A stretch of DNA of 42,083 nt from a virus. The notes below the pieces were generated by a model. The model was given only the letters and a program-made list of their open reading frames with translations, made no database searches and had not been told where the DNA came from. This document shows positions 15,741 to 23,624 of this stretch, piece by piece. Location: positions 1 to 42,083 of the IMG/VR virus record IMGVR_UViG_3300042561_001110, one strand, 5' to 3'. The position numbers and the translations under genes are program-made. Position 1 is the first letter of the stretch. The number at the start of each line of letters is the position of its first letter.

Positions 15741-16013
15741 ATGTCGCAGATCGCCTTCGATCCCCTCACTGGCAACCTCATCAGCACGACCGCCCAGGTC
15801 GCGCAGCTCGACTCCTCGGGTCAAATCTCCGGCGCGATGATCCCCGACGACTTTGACGATGTGCAGCGCTTCGACTCCGTGGCCGATTTCCCGAACCCCG
15901 GCACCGTCGCCCGCATTTACTTTCCCGCAGATACCAACATCCCGCACCGCTGGGATGTGGACACCCTTTCCTACAAGCCCATCTCGTCCGACACGGACGG
16001 CGGTGACTTTTAG
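15741..16013 (+). CDS. Small fibre-associated-like protein
   Basis: A 90-residue protein. The N-terminus TGNLISTTAQVAQLDSSGQI resembles fibre attachment segments. The C-terminal GTVARIYFPADTNIPHRWD resembles the small beta domain (YxDxTTxxxYRW) seen in many tail-fibre proteins. It probably contributes to the tail fibre complex. The assignment is by resemblance only. Confidence 0.55.
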   Translation: MSQIAFDPLTGNLISTTAQVAQLDSSGQISGAMIPDDFDDVQRFDSVADFPNPGTVARIYFPADTNIPHRWDVDTLSYKPISSDTDGGDF

Positions 16014-16054
16014 GACCACCCCGCAGTAACAACCCCCAATACCCCCAAAACATC

Positions 16055-16828
16055 ATGGCTAATACCCTACGCATTAAACGCAGACTCACAGGTGCCTCCG
16101 GCGCCCCTACCGGCCTCGCTCTCGGCGAGTTGGCCCATAGCTTCGTGGATGACAAACTCTGGATCGGCAATGGCTCGACCTCAGTTGTCATCGGCGGCGA
16201 AGGCCACTTCGCTACCAACGCCGACCTCGCATCCGAAGTCTCGACGCTGAACTCCAGCATCAGCTCCGAAAACTCCCGCGCCGTCGCAGCGGAGCAAGCC
16301 CTCGGATCACGCATTGATTCGGTCCTCTCGAACACCACACAAGGATCGCTTGATTCGTTGACGGAGGTTGTCTCGGCCTTCCAGGCCGCAGACTCCAGCC
16401 TCAACGGAGCCATCACCACCCTCGCCAACTCCGCCTCCAGCGCCCTCAGCTCGGCCGTGGCGACACTCGAAGCAGCCGACAGCGCCCTCGACGGACGCCT
16501 CGACACCGCAGAGAGCGACATCAACGCGCTTGAGAGCCGCGCCACGACCATCGAAGGCGACGCCTCCGCTCTGGCCGCACGCGTCACCACAGCCGAAGGC
16601 GACATCGACGCCATCGAGTCAGCAGCCACAGCCCTTGCAGGCCGTGTGTCAACTGCCGAAGGTGACATCAACTCCATCGAATCCGCAGCGACAGCCCTCA
16701 CAGGCCGCGTCTCCACTTTGGAGACCACCGCAGCAGGACTCGGCACGATGTCCACGCAGAATGCCAACAATGTCGCCATCACCGGCGGCAGCATCGACGG
16801 CATCAGCTTCGACGGCGGCAGCTTCTAA
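16055..16828 (+). CDS. Tail fibre protein with trimeric coiled coil
   Basis: A 257-residue fibre. The N-terminus LRIKRRLTGASGAPTGLALG...LWIGNGST is the attachment domain found in many phage fibres. Residues 60-230 are a long coiled coil built on repeats of IESAATALAGRVSTAEGDI and related units of about 21 residues, indicating a rod-like trimer. The C-terminus MSTQNANNVAITGGSIDGIS is a common fibre ending. It would project from the virion and contact the host surface or link to other fibres. Confidence 0.78.
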   Translation: MANTLRIKRRLTGASGAPTGLALGELAHSFVDDKLWIGNGSTSVVIGGEGHFATNADLASEVSTLNSSISSENSRAVAAEQALGSRIDSVLSNTTQGSLDSLTEVVSAFQAADSSLNGAITTLANSASSALSSAVATLEAADSALDGRLDTAESDINALESRATTIEGDASALAARVTTAEGDIDAIESAATALAGRVSTAEGDINSIESAATALTGRVSTLETTAAGLGTMSTQNANNVAITGGSIDGISFDGGSF

Positions 16829-16847
16829 GCTCCCCTCCCTCCCCACA

Positions 16848-16877
16848 GCGGTGGCGCGGTTCATCCCGCGCCATCGC
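16848..16877. other. 12-bp hairpin between fibre genes
   Basis: GCGGTGGCGCGG at 16848-16859 pairs with 16866-16877 (one G-U pair) across a six-base loop. No T-run follows directly, so it is more likely an mRNA-stabilising or attenuating structure than a full terminator. It lies 20 bases after the coiled-coil fibre stop, in a 99-base gap that also contains three CTTAAAAC-like repeats. Confidence 0.6.
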
Positions 16878-16927
16878 CACGGGGCCACTTTCTTAAAACT
16901 TAATCCTTAAAACTTAAAACTTCCCAA

Positions 16928-17296
16928 ATGGCCACGGTCATCCAGCTGCTCCGCTCCACGGTTCCCGGCCGAGTCCCCACCGCCGCGCAAGTGGCGCAAG
17001 GCTCCCTTGCCCTCAACCTCGCCGACCGCCGACTTTACAGCAAAGACCACACCAACGAAGTTTTCCGACTCGCCCGCCCCCGCGACCCCAGCGACTACCA
17101 GCTCCTCCACGCCACCGACGGCAACCACCTCTACCTCGGCCGCCTCGCCTGGGCAGACTTCCCCGCCTCCGGCCCCGCCGAGGAATCCACCGCCTGGACC
17201 ATTTACAAAATCACGACCAACTCCGCAGGCGATGTCGTCTCGGAGCAATCCGCAGTCGGCGCGTGGGCTTTCAAAGAGTCCCTCCAATTTTCTTAA
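16928..17296 (+). CDS. Short fibre N-terminal-domain protein
   Basis: A 122-residue protein opening with VIQLLRSTVPGRVPTAAQVA and SLALNLADRRLYSKD, the classic N-terminal domain of phage fibres and baseplate proteins. The remainder is short, so it is either a small fibre adaptor or a fibre from which the distal part has been lost. It is preceded by CTTAAAAC repeats. It lies between two larger fibre-like genes. Confidence 0.65.
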   Translation: MATVIQLLRSTVPGRVPTAAQVAQGSLALNLADRRLYSKDHTNEVFRLARPRDPSDYQLLHATDGNHLYLGRLAWADFPASGPAEESTAWTIYKITTNSAGDVVSEQSAVGAWAFKESLQFS

Positions 17297-17317
17297 AACA
17301 TCAAACCCACCACCACC

Positions 17318-17602
17318 ATGACAGCCACTACTCCCACGATCATCGATTCAAAAACCTATCCGCTCTATTCGCTCAATCTGGCCATAACGGGCTTCTACAA
17401 ACCGGAAACCGGCCAGCCCGACGCGAATGTAGCCATGCGCCTCGTCCCGACCCGCATCGAAGACGGAGAGGTCATTACCGCTGACGCCGAGGCCAAGGGC
17501 ATCGCTCTCGGATCACTCGCAGGCAGCGACGAGGCAACCCAGCAGGCCGTGGGCGCAATCCAAGCGGCCCTCCAAGCCTACATCACCGCGAAAGGACTTT
17601 AA
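17318..17602 (+). CDS. Hypothetical small protein in fibre module
   Basis: A 94-residue protein. The first half is beta-rich (TYPLYSLNLAITGFYKPETG; VAMRLVPTRIEDGEVI), the second half a helix (DEATQQAVGAIQAALQAYITA). Its place in a fibre cluster suggests a minor tail component or chaperone. No family is recognised. It ends three bases before the beta-helix-like gene. Confidence 0.6.
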   Translation: MTATTPTIIDSKTYPLYSLNLAITGFYKPETGQPDANVAMRLVPTRIEDGEVITADAEAKGIALGSLAGSDEATQQAVGAIQAALQAYITAKGL

Positions 17603-17605
17603 GAC

Positions 17606-19081
17606 ATGCCAACCTACTACGCCCGCAAGGCAGGAAACATTAACGCCACCGATGTCTGGGCCACCACGCCCAGCGGCACGGCCTCGGCGGTCACATTCGC
17701 CGCTGGCGATGTTTTGGTCGCAAACTCATTTGCAATCGCGATCAATGTGGACACCAATTTAGGCGCTTCTGGCCAAGTCCGCAACGACACTCTTGGAGGA
17801 GCCACGGTTGGCGGGACTTTTACGCTCAATGCTGGAGTGACATTGACAGCAAATGTTTTGCATAATACTGCAACAGGCGGAGCTACTGTGGTTACTTTTG
17901 CAGCGAGTGCTCCGAATGTTGCCTATATCGTAGGAAATGTTTCTAGTCCATTGAATACCAGTGGCGGAGTTACACCAATAAATATCTCTAGCAATGGAAC
18001 ATTATTTTTTACAGGAAACGCCACCGGAGATTTGAAATCCGTTTTAGGAGGTGCAGGGGGAGCAATTCAAATTGCTTCCGGCGGCACATTAAATTTTACA
18101 GGAAATGCTACTGGAGGAGGGGGGGCAGCTGGCTACGCAATTTACAACTCGACAACTGGAAATGTAAACATAACTGGAAACTGCCAAGGAGCCGTTGCGC
18201 CCGCTGTTGCAAACAACTCAACAACCGGAATTGTTACCATTAATGGTCAAGCAATAGGATCGACAACCACAGGAGGCGGTGCAGGGGTTATTAACCTCTC
18301 GACAGGCGGCGTGACCGTAAAGCGAGCTATCGGAGGATCGTATGGCCCCGGCTCCACAGGCGTGAGCGCCGCGCCGGGAGTATCTAATTCCGCACTTGGA
18401 GTTGTCAGCGTCGAAGAGCTTGAATACGGCACTAACGGAATGTCGCCCACCAGCGGCGGAGGCATCCGACTTAAAAAAGCCAACACCAATGTCGCCGTCT
18501 TTAATTTCTGCGACACGGCAGGCGCGAAGACACTCATCGACGCTACGGCCAACGCCTCGATGCCCGCCGCCGCCGATGTCCGCAGCGGATTAAGCTACGC
18601 CAGCGGAGCGTTAACCGGCACATGTGCGGTCCCAGCCGCAGGGTCGGTTAGTCTCGGAGTCCCTGTAGACGCAGGCTTTGGCACGGCAGTCCTCACGCCC
18701 GAAGCAGTCTGGGGCCACGCATCCCGCACCATTACCGAAGGCGGCATCACCGCCGCCGATGTGTGGAGCGCAGCCACCCGCACCATCACGGGCGGCACGG
18801 TCACAACTCTGACCAACGCGCCGACCGTCCCAAGCGCCGCTTCAATCCGCGCCGAGATCGACAGCAACAGCACGCAGCTCGCAGCCATTAAGGCAAAGAC
18901 CGACAACCTCCCTGCCTCACCCGCAGCGACCGGAGACATTCCTACAGCCGCGCAGAACGCCACCGCCGTCTGGTCCAAACCGGCAAATGAATTGACGGTG
19001 GCAGACTCCATCGGTGAACGCGCAAAGCAACAAAGCACGGTAGCAATTACTGGCGCTCAACTCGCCGCCGCCCTCAGCTAA
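17606..19081 (+). CDS. Beta-helix-like tail fibre or adhesin
   Basis: A 491-residue protein rich in Gly, Thr, Asn, Ala and Val. Residues 40-270 have short repeated strands such as GGTLNFTGNATG, TLFFTGNATGD and GNVNITGNCQG, a pattern of solenoid beta-helix adhesins. Residues 360-491 have repeats ending in VWxxATRTITxGG. The middle part (about 17.8-18.3 kb) is visibly richer in A and T than the genes around it, suggesting a recently exchanged receptor-binding domain. It likely binds the host surface. Its stop overlaps the next gene's ATG as TAATG. Confidence 0.7.
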   Translation: MPTYYARKAGNINATDVWATTPSGTASAVTFAAGDVLVANSFAIAINVDTNLGASGQVRNDTLGGATVGGTFTLNAGVTLTANVLHNTATGGATVVTFAASAPNVAYIVGNVSSPLNTSGGVTPINISSNGTLFFTGNATGDLKSVLGGAGGAIQIASGGTLNFTGNATGGGGAAGYAIYNSTTGNVNITGNCQGAVAPAVANNSTTGIVTINGQAIGSTTTGGGAGVINLSTGGVTVKRAIGGSYGPGSTGVSAAPGVSNSALGVVSVEELEYGTNGMSPTSGGGIRLKKANTNVAVFNFCDTAGAKTLIDATANASMPAAADVRSGLSYASGALTGTCAVPAAGSVSLGVPVDAGFGTAVLTPEAVWGHASRTITEGGITAADVWSAATRTITGGTVTTLTNAPTVPSAASIRAEIDSNSTQLAAIKAKTDNLPASPAATGDIPTAAQNATAVWSKPANELTVADSIGERAKQQSTVAITGAQLAAALS

Positions 19082-19257
19082 TGGACACGCACCAAGCCAC
19101 CGCCTCGTTCACCGGCCTTCTTGCTACGGCGAGCGGCATCACGCTCTCCATGCTGCCGGAGCTGGAAGCGTGGCTGCGTGTGGCCTCGCTGGTCATCGGA
19201 TGCCTCGTCGGCCTCGCCTCGCTCTATGCAATCCTCCGCAACAAAAAGCACCCATGA
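19081..19257 (+). CDS. Small membrane protein, holin-like
   Basis: A 58-residue protein with two predicted membrane helices: about residues 10-27 (FTGLLATASGITLSML) and 33-52 (VASLVIGCLVGLASLYAIL), then a basic tail (RNKKHP). Size, topology and position directly before a peptidoglycan hydrolase fit a class II holin. It overlaps the next small membrane gene as ATGA. Confidence 0.6.
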   Translation: MDTHQATASFTGLLATASGITLSMLPELEAWLRVASLVIGCLVGLASLYAILRNKKHP

Positions 19258-19421
19258 ATAAATTCCTCTCGCACTTAAAACAACCGTCCACCTTTCGCGG
19301 TTTGGCCGTGCTCGGCGGCCTCGCTGGTTTGAGCCTTTCTCCCCAGCATTGGGAAAGTATTGGCAGCGCCGTGGCGGCGGTCATAGCCCTCATCGAGATT
19401 TTCCGCAACGAGAAGAAATGA
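19254..19421 (+). CDS. Second small membrane protein, holin-like
   Basis: A 55-residue protein with a hydrophobic segment at about residues 16-30 (GLAVLGGLAGLSLS) and another at 38-50 (GSAVAAVIALIEIF), ending in a charged RNEKK. It could be the holin, an antiholin paired with the preceding protein, or a short membrane accessory. The frame overlaps those of both neighbours. Which of the two is the pore former cannot be told from sequence. Confidence 0.6.
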   Translation: MNKFLSHLKQPSTFRGLAVLGGLAGLSLSPQHWESIGSAVAAVIALIEIFRNEKK

Positions 19422-19594
19422 TCCCTCCCGCCCAGATCGTCACCGGCCTCCTGGCGACCGCGTTTGCCGTAGGAGCCCTCCTGCTCCTCGGTGGGTGCGC
19501 CAGCATGGGCTCGCCCCAAGTCTGCCTGAAGACGGACTACGGCACCTTCTGCTACGCGCTGCCGGAGCTGCCAAAGCCTACATCGAGCAAATGA
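19418..19594 (+). CDS. Lipoprotein, candidate o-spanin (Rz1-like)
   Basis: A 58-residue protein with a lipoprotein signal: a hydrophobic stretch ending in LLLLGGC with Cys27 as the lipidated residue. The mature part is only about 32 residues and ends in a Pro-rich segment (YALPELPKPTSSK). Tiny lipoproteins in lysis cassettes usually act as outer-membrane spanins, which implies a Gram-negative-type envelope in the host. No separate inner-membrane spanin is obvious; the overlapping upstream membrane peptide might fill that role. Confidence 0.6.
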   Translation: MIPPAQIVTGLLATAFAVGALLLLGGCASMGSPQVCLKTDYGTFCYALPELPKPTSSK

Positions 19595-20043
19595 CTTTCG
19601 ACGAGCGCACCGAGCGGAATATCTCGACGCTGCACCCGGCTGTTCAGCCGAAAGCGCGAGAGTTCATGCGGCTCGCGCTCGACCTCGCCGCCAAGCACGG
19701 TGTGGTAGTCCGCATCATCAGCGGTCTGCGCAGCTACGCCGAGCAAGATGCGCTCTACGCCAAAGGCCGCACCACCGCAGGCCCGAAAGTCACCAACGCC
19801 CGAGCTGGGTTTTCCAACCACAATTTCGGCACCGCCTGGGACATCGGTCTTTTTAGAGGCAAAGCCTACCTCACCAACTCGCCCATCTACACCGAGATCG
19901 GCCAAGCCGCCCGCAGCCTCGGGCTCACATGGGGAGGAGATTTCAAGAGCTTCAAAGACACACCGCACTACGAAGTTCCCACCGGCCTCACCCTCGCCCA
20001 AATGCGCGAGCGCGTCGCCGCAGGGAAAGACATATTTGCATGA
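19591..20043 (+). CDS. Endolysin, M15-family L-alanyl-D-glutamate-type peptidase
   Basis: A 150-residue peptidoglycan hydrolase. The M15 signature is present: SGLRSYAEQDALYAKG, then SNHNFGTAWDIG with His77 and Asp84 as zinc ligands, then GLTWGGDFKSFKDTPHYE with His126 as third ligand. Its size and single-domain build fit phage M15 endolysins. There is no signal peptide, so release needs the holin-like proteins encoded immediately upstream. It overlaps the o-spanin-like gene as ATGA and the next gene by four bases. Confidence 0.88.
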   Translation: MTFDERTERNISTLHPAVQPKAREFMRLALDLAAKHGVVVRIISGLRSYAEQDALYAKGRTTAGPKVTNARAGFSNHNFGTAWDIGLFRGKAYLTNSPIYTEIGQAARSLGLTWGGDFKSFKDTPHYEVPTGLTLAQMRERVAAGKDIFA

Positions 20044-20279
20044 GCGCCAAACGCAAGCCCGCCACCCGCAAAGCCGTGCTGGAGCGCATCCGAAAAGAAC
20101 TCGTCGAGCAATTCGATGTCGGCCTCGCAGTGGTGAGTTGGGAAGAGGGCGGCGAGACATTCCACATGGATTTTAAATTCGGGAACGAATACGCGGTCGA
20201 AAAGCTCGCCGAGCGGACCAGCGACATATTGTTCCCCATGGAAGACGACGAAGAAGAAGAGGAGGAAGAAGCATCATGA
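20040..20279 (+). CDS. Hypothetical small acidic-tailed protein
   Basis: A 79-residue protein with a basic N-terminus (AKRKPATRKAVLERIRKELV), a beta-rich middle (VGLAVVSWEEGGETFHMDF) and a very acidic C-terminal run of Asp and Glu. It overlaps the endolysin stop and the following metallophosphoesterase gene. The charged ends suggest nucleic-acid or protein interaction, possibly with the phosphoesterase, but no family is recognised. Confidence 0.6.
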   Translation: MSAKRKPATRKAVLERIRKELVEQFDVGLAVVSWEEGGETFHMDFKFGNEYAVEKLAERTSDILFPMEDDEEEEEEEAS

Positions 20280-21283
20280 AAACATCCTGGAGTTCCATAG
20301 CCCGCGAGCAAGCGGACAAAGCGCACAAGACCGAGGTCGATGCGCTTAAAGCAAAACTCGCTCAATACCAAGCCAGCGTCGAGTCGTTGGAGAAGCAACT
20401 CGGCATCGCGCTTTCGCTCGGCAAGACGCGCATCCGGCCGCAGCCCCTCACCGTCTCGATGAACGACAAGGCCGAAGCTGTCGCCATCGCGCTTGCCAGC
20501 GATTGGCATGTGGAAGAAACCGTGGAAGCGGCATCGGTCAACGGCCTCAACGAATACCGCCTGCCCATAGCCAAGACTCGCATCGAGAAATTTTTCGCCA
20601 CCATTGCCCGCCTCACCGAGATCGAGCGCCACGGTGCCAAAATCGACGACCTCATCCTCTGGCTCGGAGGTGATTTGATGACTGGAATGATTCACGAAGA
20701 ACTCGCGGAGTCGAACTCCAAAACCCCGACGCAAGTCATCCTCTGGCTCCAAGACCGCCTCGCAGACGGCCTCGCCACCCTCAAGCCGCATTTCAAGCGC
20801 ATCATCATTCCGACCAGCTACGGCAACCACGGCCGCACGACGATCAAAACCCGCCACGCCACAGGTGCCGCCCACAGCTACGAGTGGCTCCTCTACCGCA
20901 TCCTCGAAGGCCGCTTCCACGGGGACCAGCAGATCGAATGGCAGATTGCGGATTCCTACTTCAACTTCATGACGGTCTTCGACCGCCGCCTGCGATTCCA
21001 TCATGGTGACTCGCTGAAATTTTTTGGCGGAATCGGCGGGTTGTCCGTTCCCGTCGAAAAATCCATCGCCTCTTGGAACAAGTCGCCGAACCGAGCCGAC
21101 CTTGATCTCTTCGGCCACTGGCACCAATACCAGCAAAACCGCCACTGGCTCTGCAACGGCAGCCTCATCGGCTACAACGCCTACGCTCTCTCGATCAAAG
21201 CCTCCTTCGAGCCCCCCACGCAGACCTATTTCCTCCTCGATAAGAAGCGCGGCAGGACCATGACAGCCCCCATCTACCTATGA
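20276..21283 (+). CDS. Calcineurin-like metallophosphoesterase
   Basis: A 335-residue protein with the metallophosphoesterase motifs in order: DWH (Asp76, His78), GGD (Asp133), GNH (Asn184, His185), HHGD near residue 244 and GHWH (His281, His283). A coiled-coil N-terminus (residues 15-50) precedes the domain. Phage members of this family are often nucleases or phosphatases acting on DNA or nucleotides. It is placed unusually between the lysis cassette and the tail nozzle gene. It is translationally coupled on both sides by four-base overlaps. Confidence 0.82.
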   Translation: MKTSWSSIAREQADKAHKTEVDALKAKLAQYQASVESLEKQLGIALSLGKTRIRPQPLTVSMNDKAEAVAIALASDWHVEETVEAASVNGLNEYRLPIAKTRIEKFFATIARLTEIERHGAKIDDLILWLGGDLMTGMIHEELAESNSKTPTQVILWLQDRLADGLATLKPHFKRIIIPTSYGNHGRTTIKTRHATGAAHSYEWLLYRILEGRFHGDQQIEWQIADSYFNFMTVFDRRLRFHHGDSLKFFGGIGGLSVPVEKSIASWNKSPNRADLDLFGHWHQYQQNRHWLCNGSLIGYNAYALSIKASFEPPTQTYFLLDKKRGRTMTAPIYL

Positions 21284-21720
21284 CCTGGAAACACCTCGCC
21301 AAAAAGTCCAACTCCCTCCCGCCCGGTTGGAGCACCACCGACGAAATCGCCGCTGATCTCGATTGCGAGCCAAGTGAAGTCCCAAAAATCCTCGCCGCCT
21401 CGATCCGCGACGGCCTCGTTGAGAAACAGAACTTCCCGCACTGGCAACCCGGCAGCCGACAGCTTCTCTACCAGACCGGCTACCGGCAAAAGACCGGCAA
21501 AGTTGTGTCCGAAAAAAGCCCACAAGTTTCTGACAAAAACCCAGACTCTATCCCTGGCATCCCCTCCGATTTGCTGCCTAAGGTGCGAGACAAAATCCTC
21601 GCCCACCCGCACAAAACCGCCAGCGCCATCAAGGATCTGTTTTCCACAAACAACCGAGCACGCCTGAGCGTAGCAGCCATTCGAGGGCTACTTGACAAGC
21701 ATCCGCACAATAGAAGGTAG
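21280..21720 (+). CDS. Winged-helix-like DNA-binding protein
   Basis: A 146-residue protein. Residues 18-50 form an HTH-like segment (WSTTDEIAADLDCEPSEVPKI), followed by SIRDGLVEKQNFPHW, consistent with a wing. The C-terminus has another helix pair. It is coupled to the phosphoesterase and ends directly against the next gene. It may regulate late genes or act with the phosphoesterase. The HTH call is by pattern only. Confidence 0.55.
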   Translation: MTWKHLAKKSNSLPPGWSTTDEIAADLDCEPSEVPKILAASIRDGLVEKQNFPHWQPGSRQLLYQTGYRQKTGKVVSEKSPQVSDKNPDSIPGIPSDLLPKVRDKILAHPHKTASAIKDLFSTNNRARLSVAAIRGLLDKHPHNRR

Positions 21721-23622
21721 ATGCCAGATGACCAAACAATCGTAGAAGGCGACGCCGGATTCACCGGCATGGCCAGCCGCTTGAACCCGCTGCAACTCCA
21801 GCCGGGTATGGTCCAATACGCCGAAAACATGCGCCTCGACCGAGGCGTCGCGCAGACGCGCAAAGGCGCGAAGCGGCTGGGTGATGGCATATCGGCAGGC
21901 ACGCAGCCTCTCACTCTGCCCTTCGTGCTGGATGCCAATGCCCGCGTGCGCACGATCTACAGCGGCGGCATCTTCGCCAGCGGCGTTTTCTCCTCGCCGA
22001 ACTACGACGATGAAAATGAATACATCGTCCTCTGCGGGCCGACCTCGGCATTTCTCTACCGGCAGGATGAGCCTATCGAAGAGATCAGCTATCCCGCCAC
22101 CGGCACAGCGTCCGACGAGATCATCGAGCCCACGGACAGCGTTTCGACGATACAGGCTTTCAATCGTTTCTACCTCCTGCGCGAGGCCGACATGACGCTG
22201 CCGGGCTGGGATTGGAAATACACCACCGCCAGCGGCATCGCGGTCTCTGGCACCACGGCCACCGTCCACATCACTGCCCATGGCCTCGCTGCCGGGCAGC
22301 GCGTGCGGATCGAGGAGGGGAGCCAAGCGGCGTTCCAAGGGCATGAGTATGACATCCTCACCGCGACGGCCAGTGCCTTCACCATTGAGGTGCCTGCTGG
22401 CACAGCGCCGGATGTCGCCGCCGACATCGCAATTTGCCGCGTCAAAGCCCCGCTCTGGTGGGATGGCTCGACGATGGAGTTTCAACGCGCCGCCTCGGGC
22501 GTGCCGGCCGAGGGCGTGACATTCAAGACCCTGCGCTCCACCGGCTGGGCCAGCTACATCGGCAATCGACTCTGGATCCCCGACGGCCGCGACACCGTTG
22601 CCATCTCGGATGTTCTCGACCCCGACCTCTACGATCCGTTTTTCCAATCTTTCCGCGCCAACCAGGGCAGCAACGACTACCTCGTCGCCATTCACCCATG
22701 GGTCGAGGGCCAAGCGCTGGTATTCATGCGTAACTCGATCTGGCTTGCCAACCTCACCGACACGAGCAATGCGACGGGCGACAGTTTCACGGTGGACTCC
22801 GCCGTTTCCAAGCTCACGCTCCTCACCGATGAGATCGGCTGCGTGGCCCGCCGCTCGATCCAGACGGCCGGTCAGTTTGTGTTTTTCCTTTCGGACGCCG
22901 GAGTTTACCGGCTAGACACCCAGCTCGACCTCAAGCTCAGGGCAAACACCCAGCCGCTGTCGGACCCCATCGCCGACCAACTCGACGAGATCAACACCGA
23001 CTACGCGCACCTCGCCGTAGGGAAATGGTGGAACAACCGCTACTACCTCGCCGTGCCCATCGGCGAGAACGCCACGGCCAACAACACGCTCTTCCTCTGG
23101 AACGCCCTCAACTCCCAATGGGAATCCCGCGACACCTACGCCATAAATATCGACGAGCTTCTGGTCGCCGCCTACTCCAGCCAACGCCGCCTCTTCGCAG
23201 CGAGCCGCGCCGGAACGCTCTTCCTGCTCGATGAGCTGGACTACGGCGACGAAGTGCCCTACGCCAACGCGCAAGACCTCTACACCGAAATCCCCTCCGA
23301 ACTCATTACCCGCCGCTACGGGTGGGGGAGCCTCAATACCAAGCGCCTCACCCGAGCCAAAGCCAGCGTGCTCCTGCCAGACGCCTCCGCCTGCACGCTC
23401 GATGCCGTGACTACTGACTACGACGCCGACTTCCAGATCGCCTCACTGGAGAACACCACGGGCGACGAGGAGGACTACACGCTTAAAGCCCCCCTGCGCT
23501 GCAAAGCGACCGGCCTCGACCTCCGCTTCCGCACGCAAAGCGGCCGCCCCATCCTGCGTCAAATCAGCGCCGAAGCCACCCGCTCCGCCCTCGACCCCAC
23601 CGAAACCCGCACCCTCAACTAA
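21721..23622 (+). CDS. Tail nozzle/DNA-stabilisation-like structural protein (P22 gp10 type)
   Basis: A 633-residue beta-rich protein opening with DQTIVEGDAGFTGMASRLNP...YAENMRLDRGVAQTRKGAKRL. This start is widely shared by podovirus tail proteins of the nozzle or packaged-DNA-stabilisation class, which form a beta-propeller below the portal. Repeated WxGxxxxF-like strands and blocks such as KWWNNRYYLAVPIGENATANN (read as propeller blades) support it. It has a Gly-rich inner region and no catalytic motif. It starts at the base directly after the preceding stop. Confidence 0.72.
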   Translation: MPDDQTIVEGDAGFTGMASRLNPLQLQPGMVQYAENMRLDRGVAQTRKGAKRLGDGISAGTQPLTLPFVLDANARVRTIYSGGIFASGVFSSPNYDDENEYIVLCGPTSAFLYRQDEPIEEISYPATGTASDEIIEPTDSVSTIQAFNRFYLLREADMTLPGWDWKYTTASGIAVSGTTATVHITAHGLAAGQRVRIEEGSQAAFQGHEYDILTATASAFTIEVPAGTAPDVAADIAICRVKAPLWWDGSTMEFQRAASGVPAEGVTFKTLRSTGWASYIGNRLWIPDGRDTVAISDVLDPDLYDPFFQSFRANQGSNDYLVAIHPWVEGQALVFMRNSIWLANLTDTSNATGDSFTVDSAVSKLTLLTDEIGCVARRSIQTAGQFVFFLSDAGVYRLDTQLDLKLRANTQPLSDPIADQLDEINTDYAHLAVGKWWNNRYYLAVPIGENATANNTLFLWNALNSQWESRDTYAINIDELLVAAYSSQRRLFAASRAGTLFLLDELDYGDEVPYANAQDLYTEIPSELITRRYGWGSLNTKRLTRAKASVLLPDASACTLDAVTTDYDADFQIASLENTTGDEEDYTLKAPLRCKATGLDLRFRTQSGRPILRQISAEATRSALDPTETRTLN

Positions 23623-23624
23623 CC

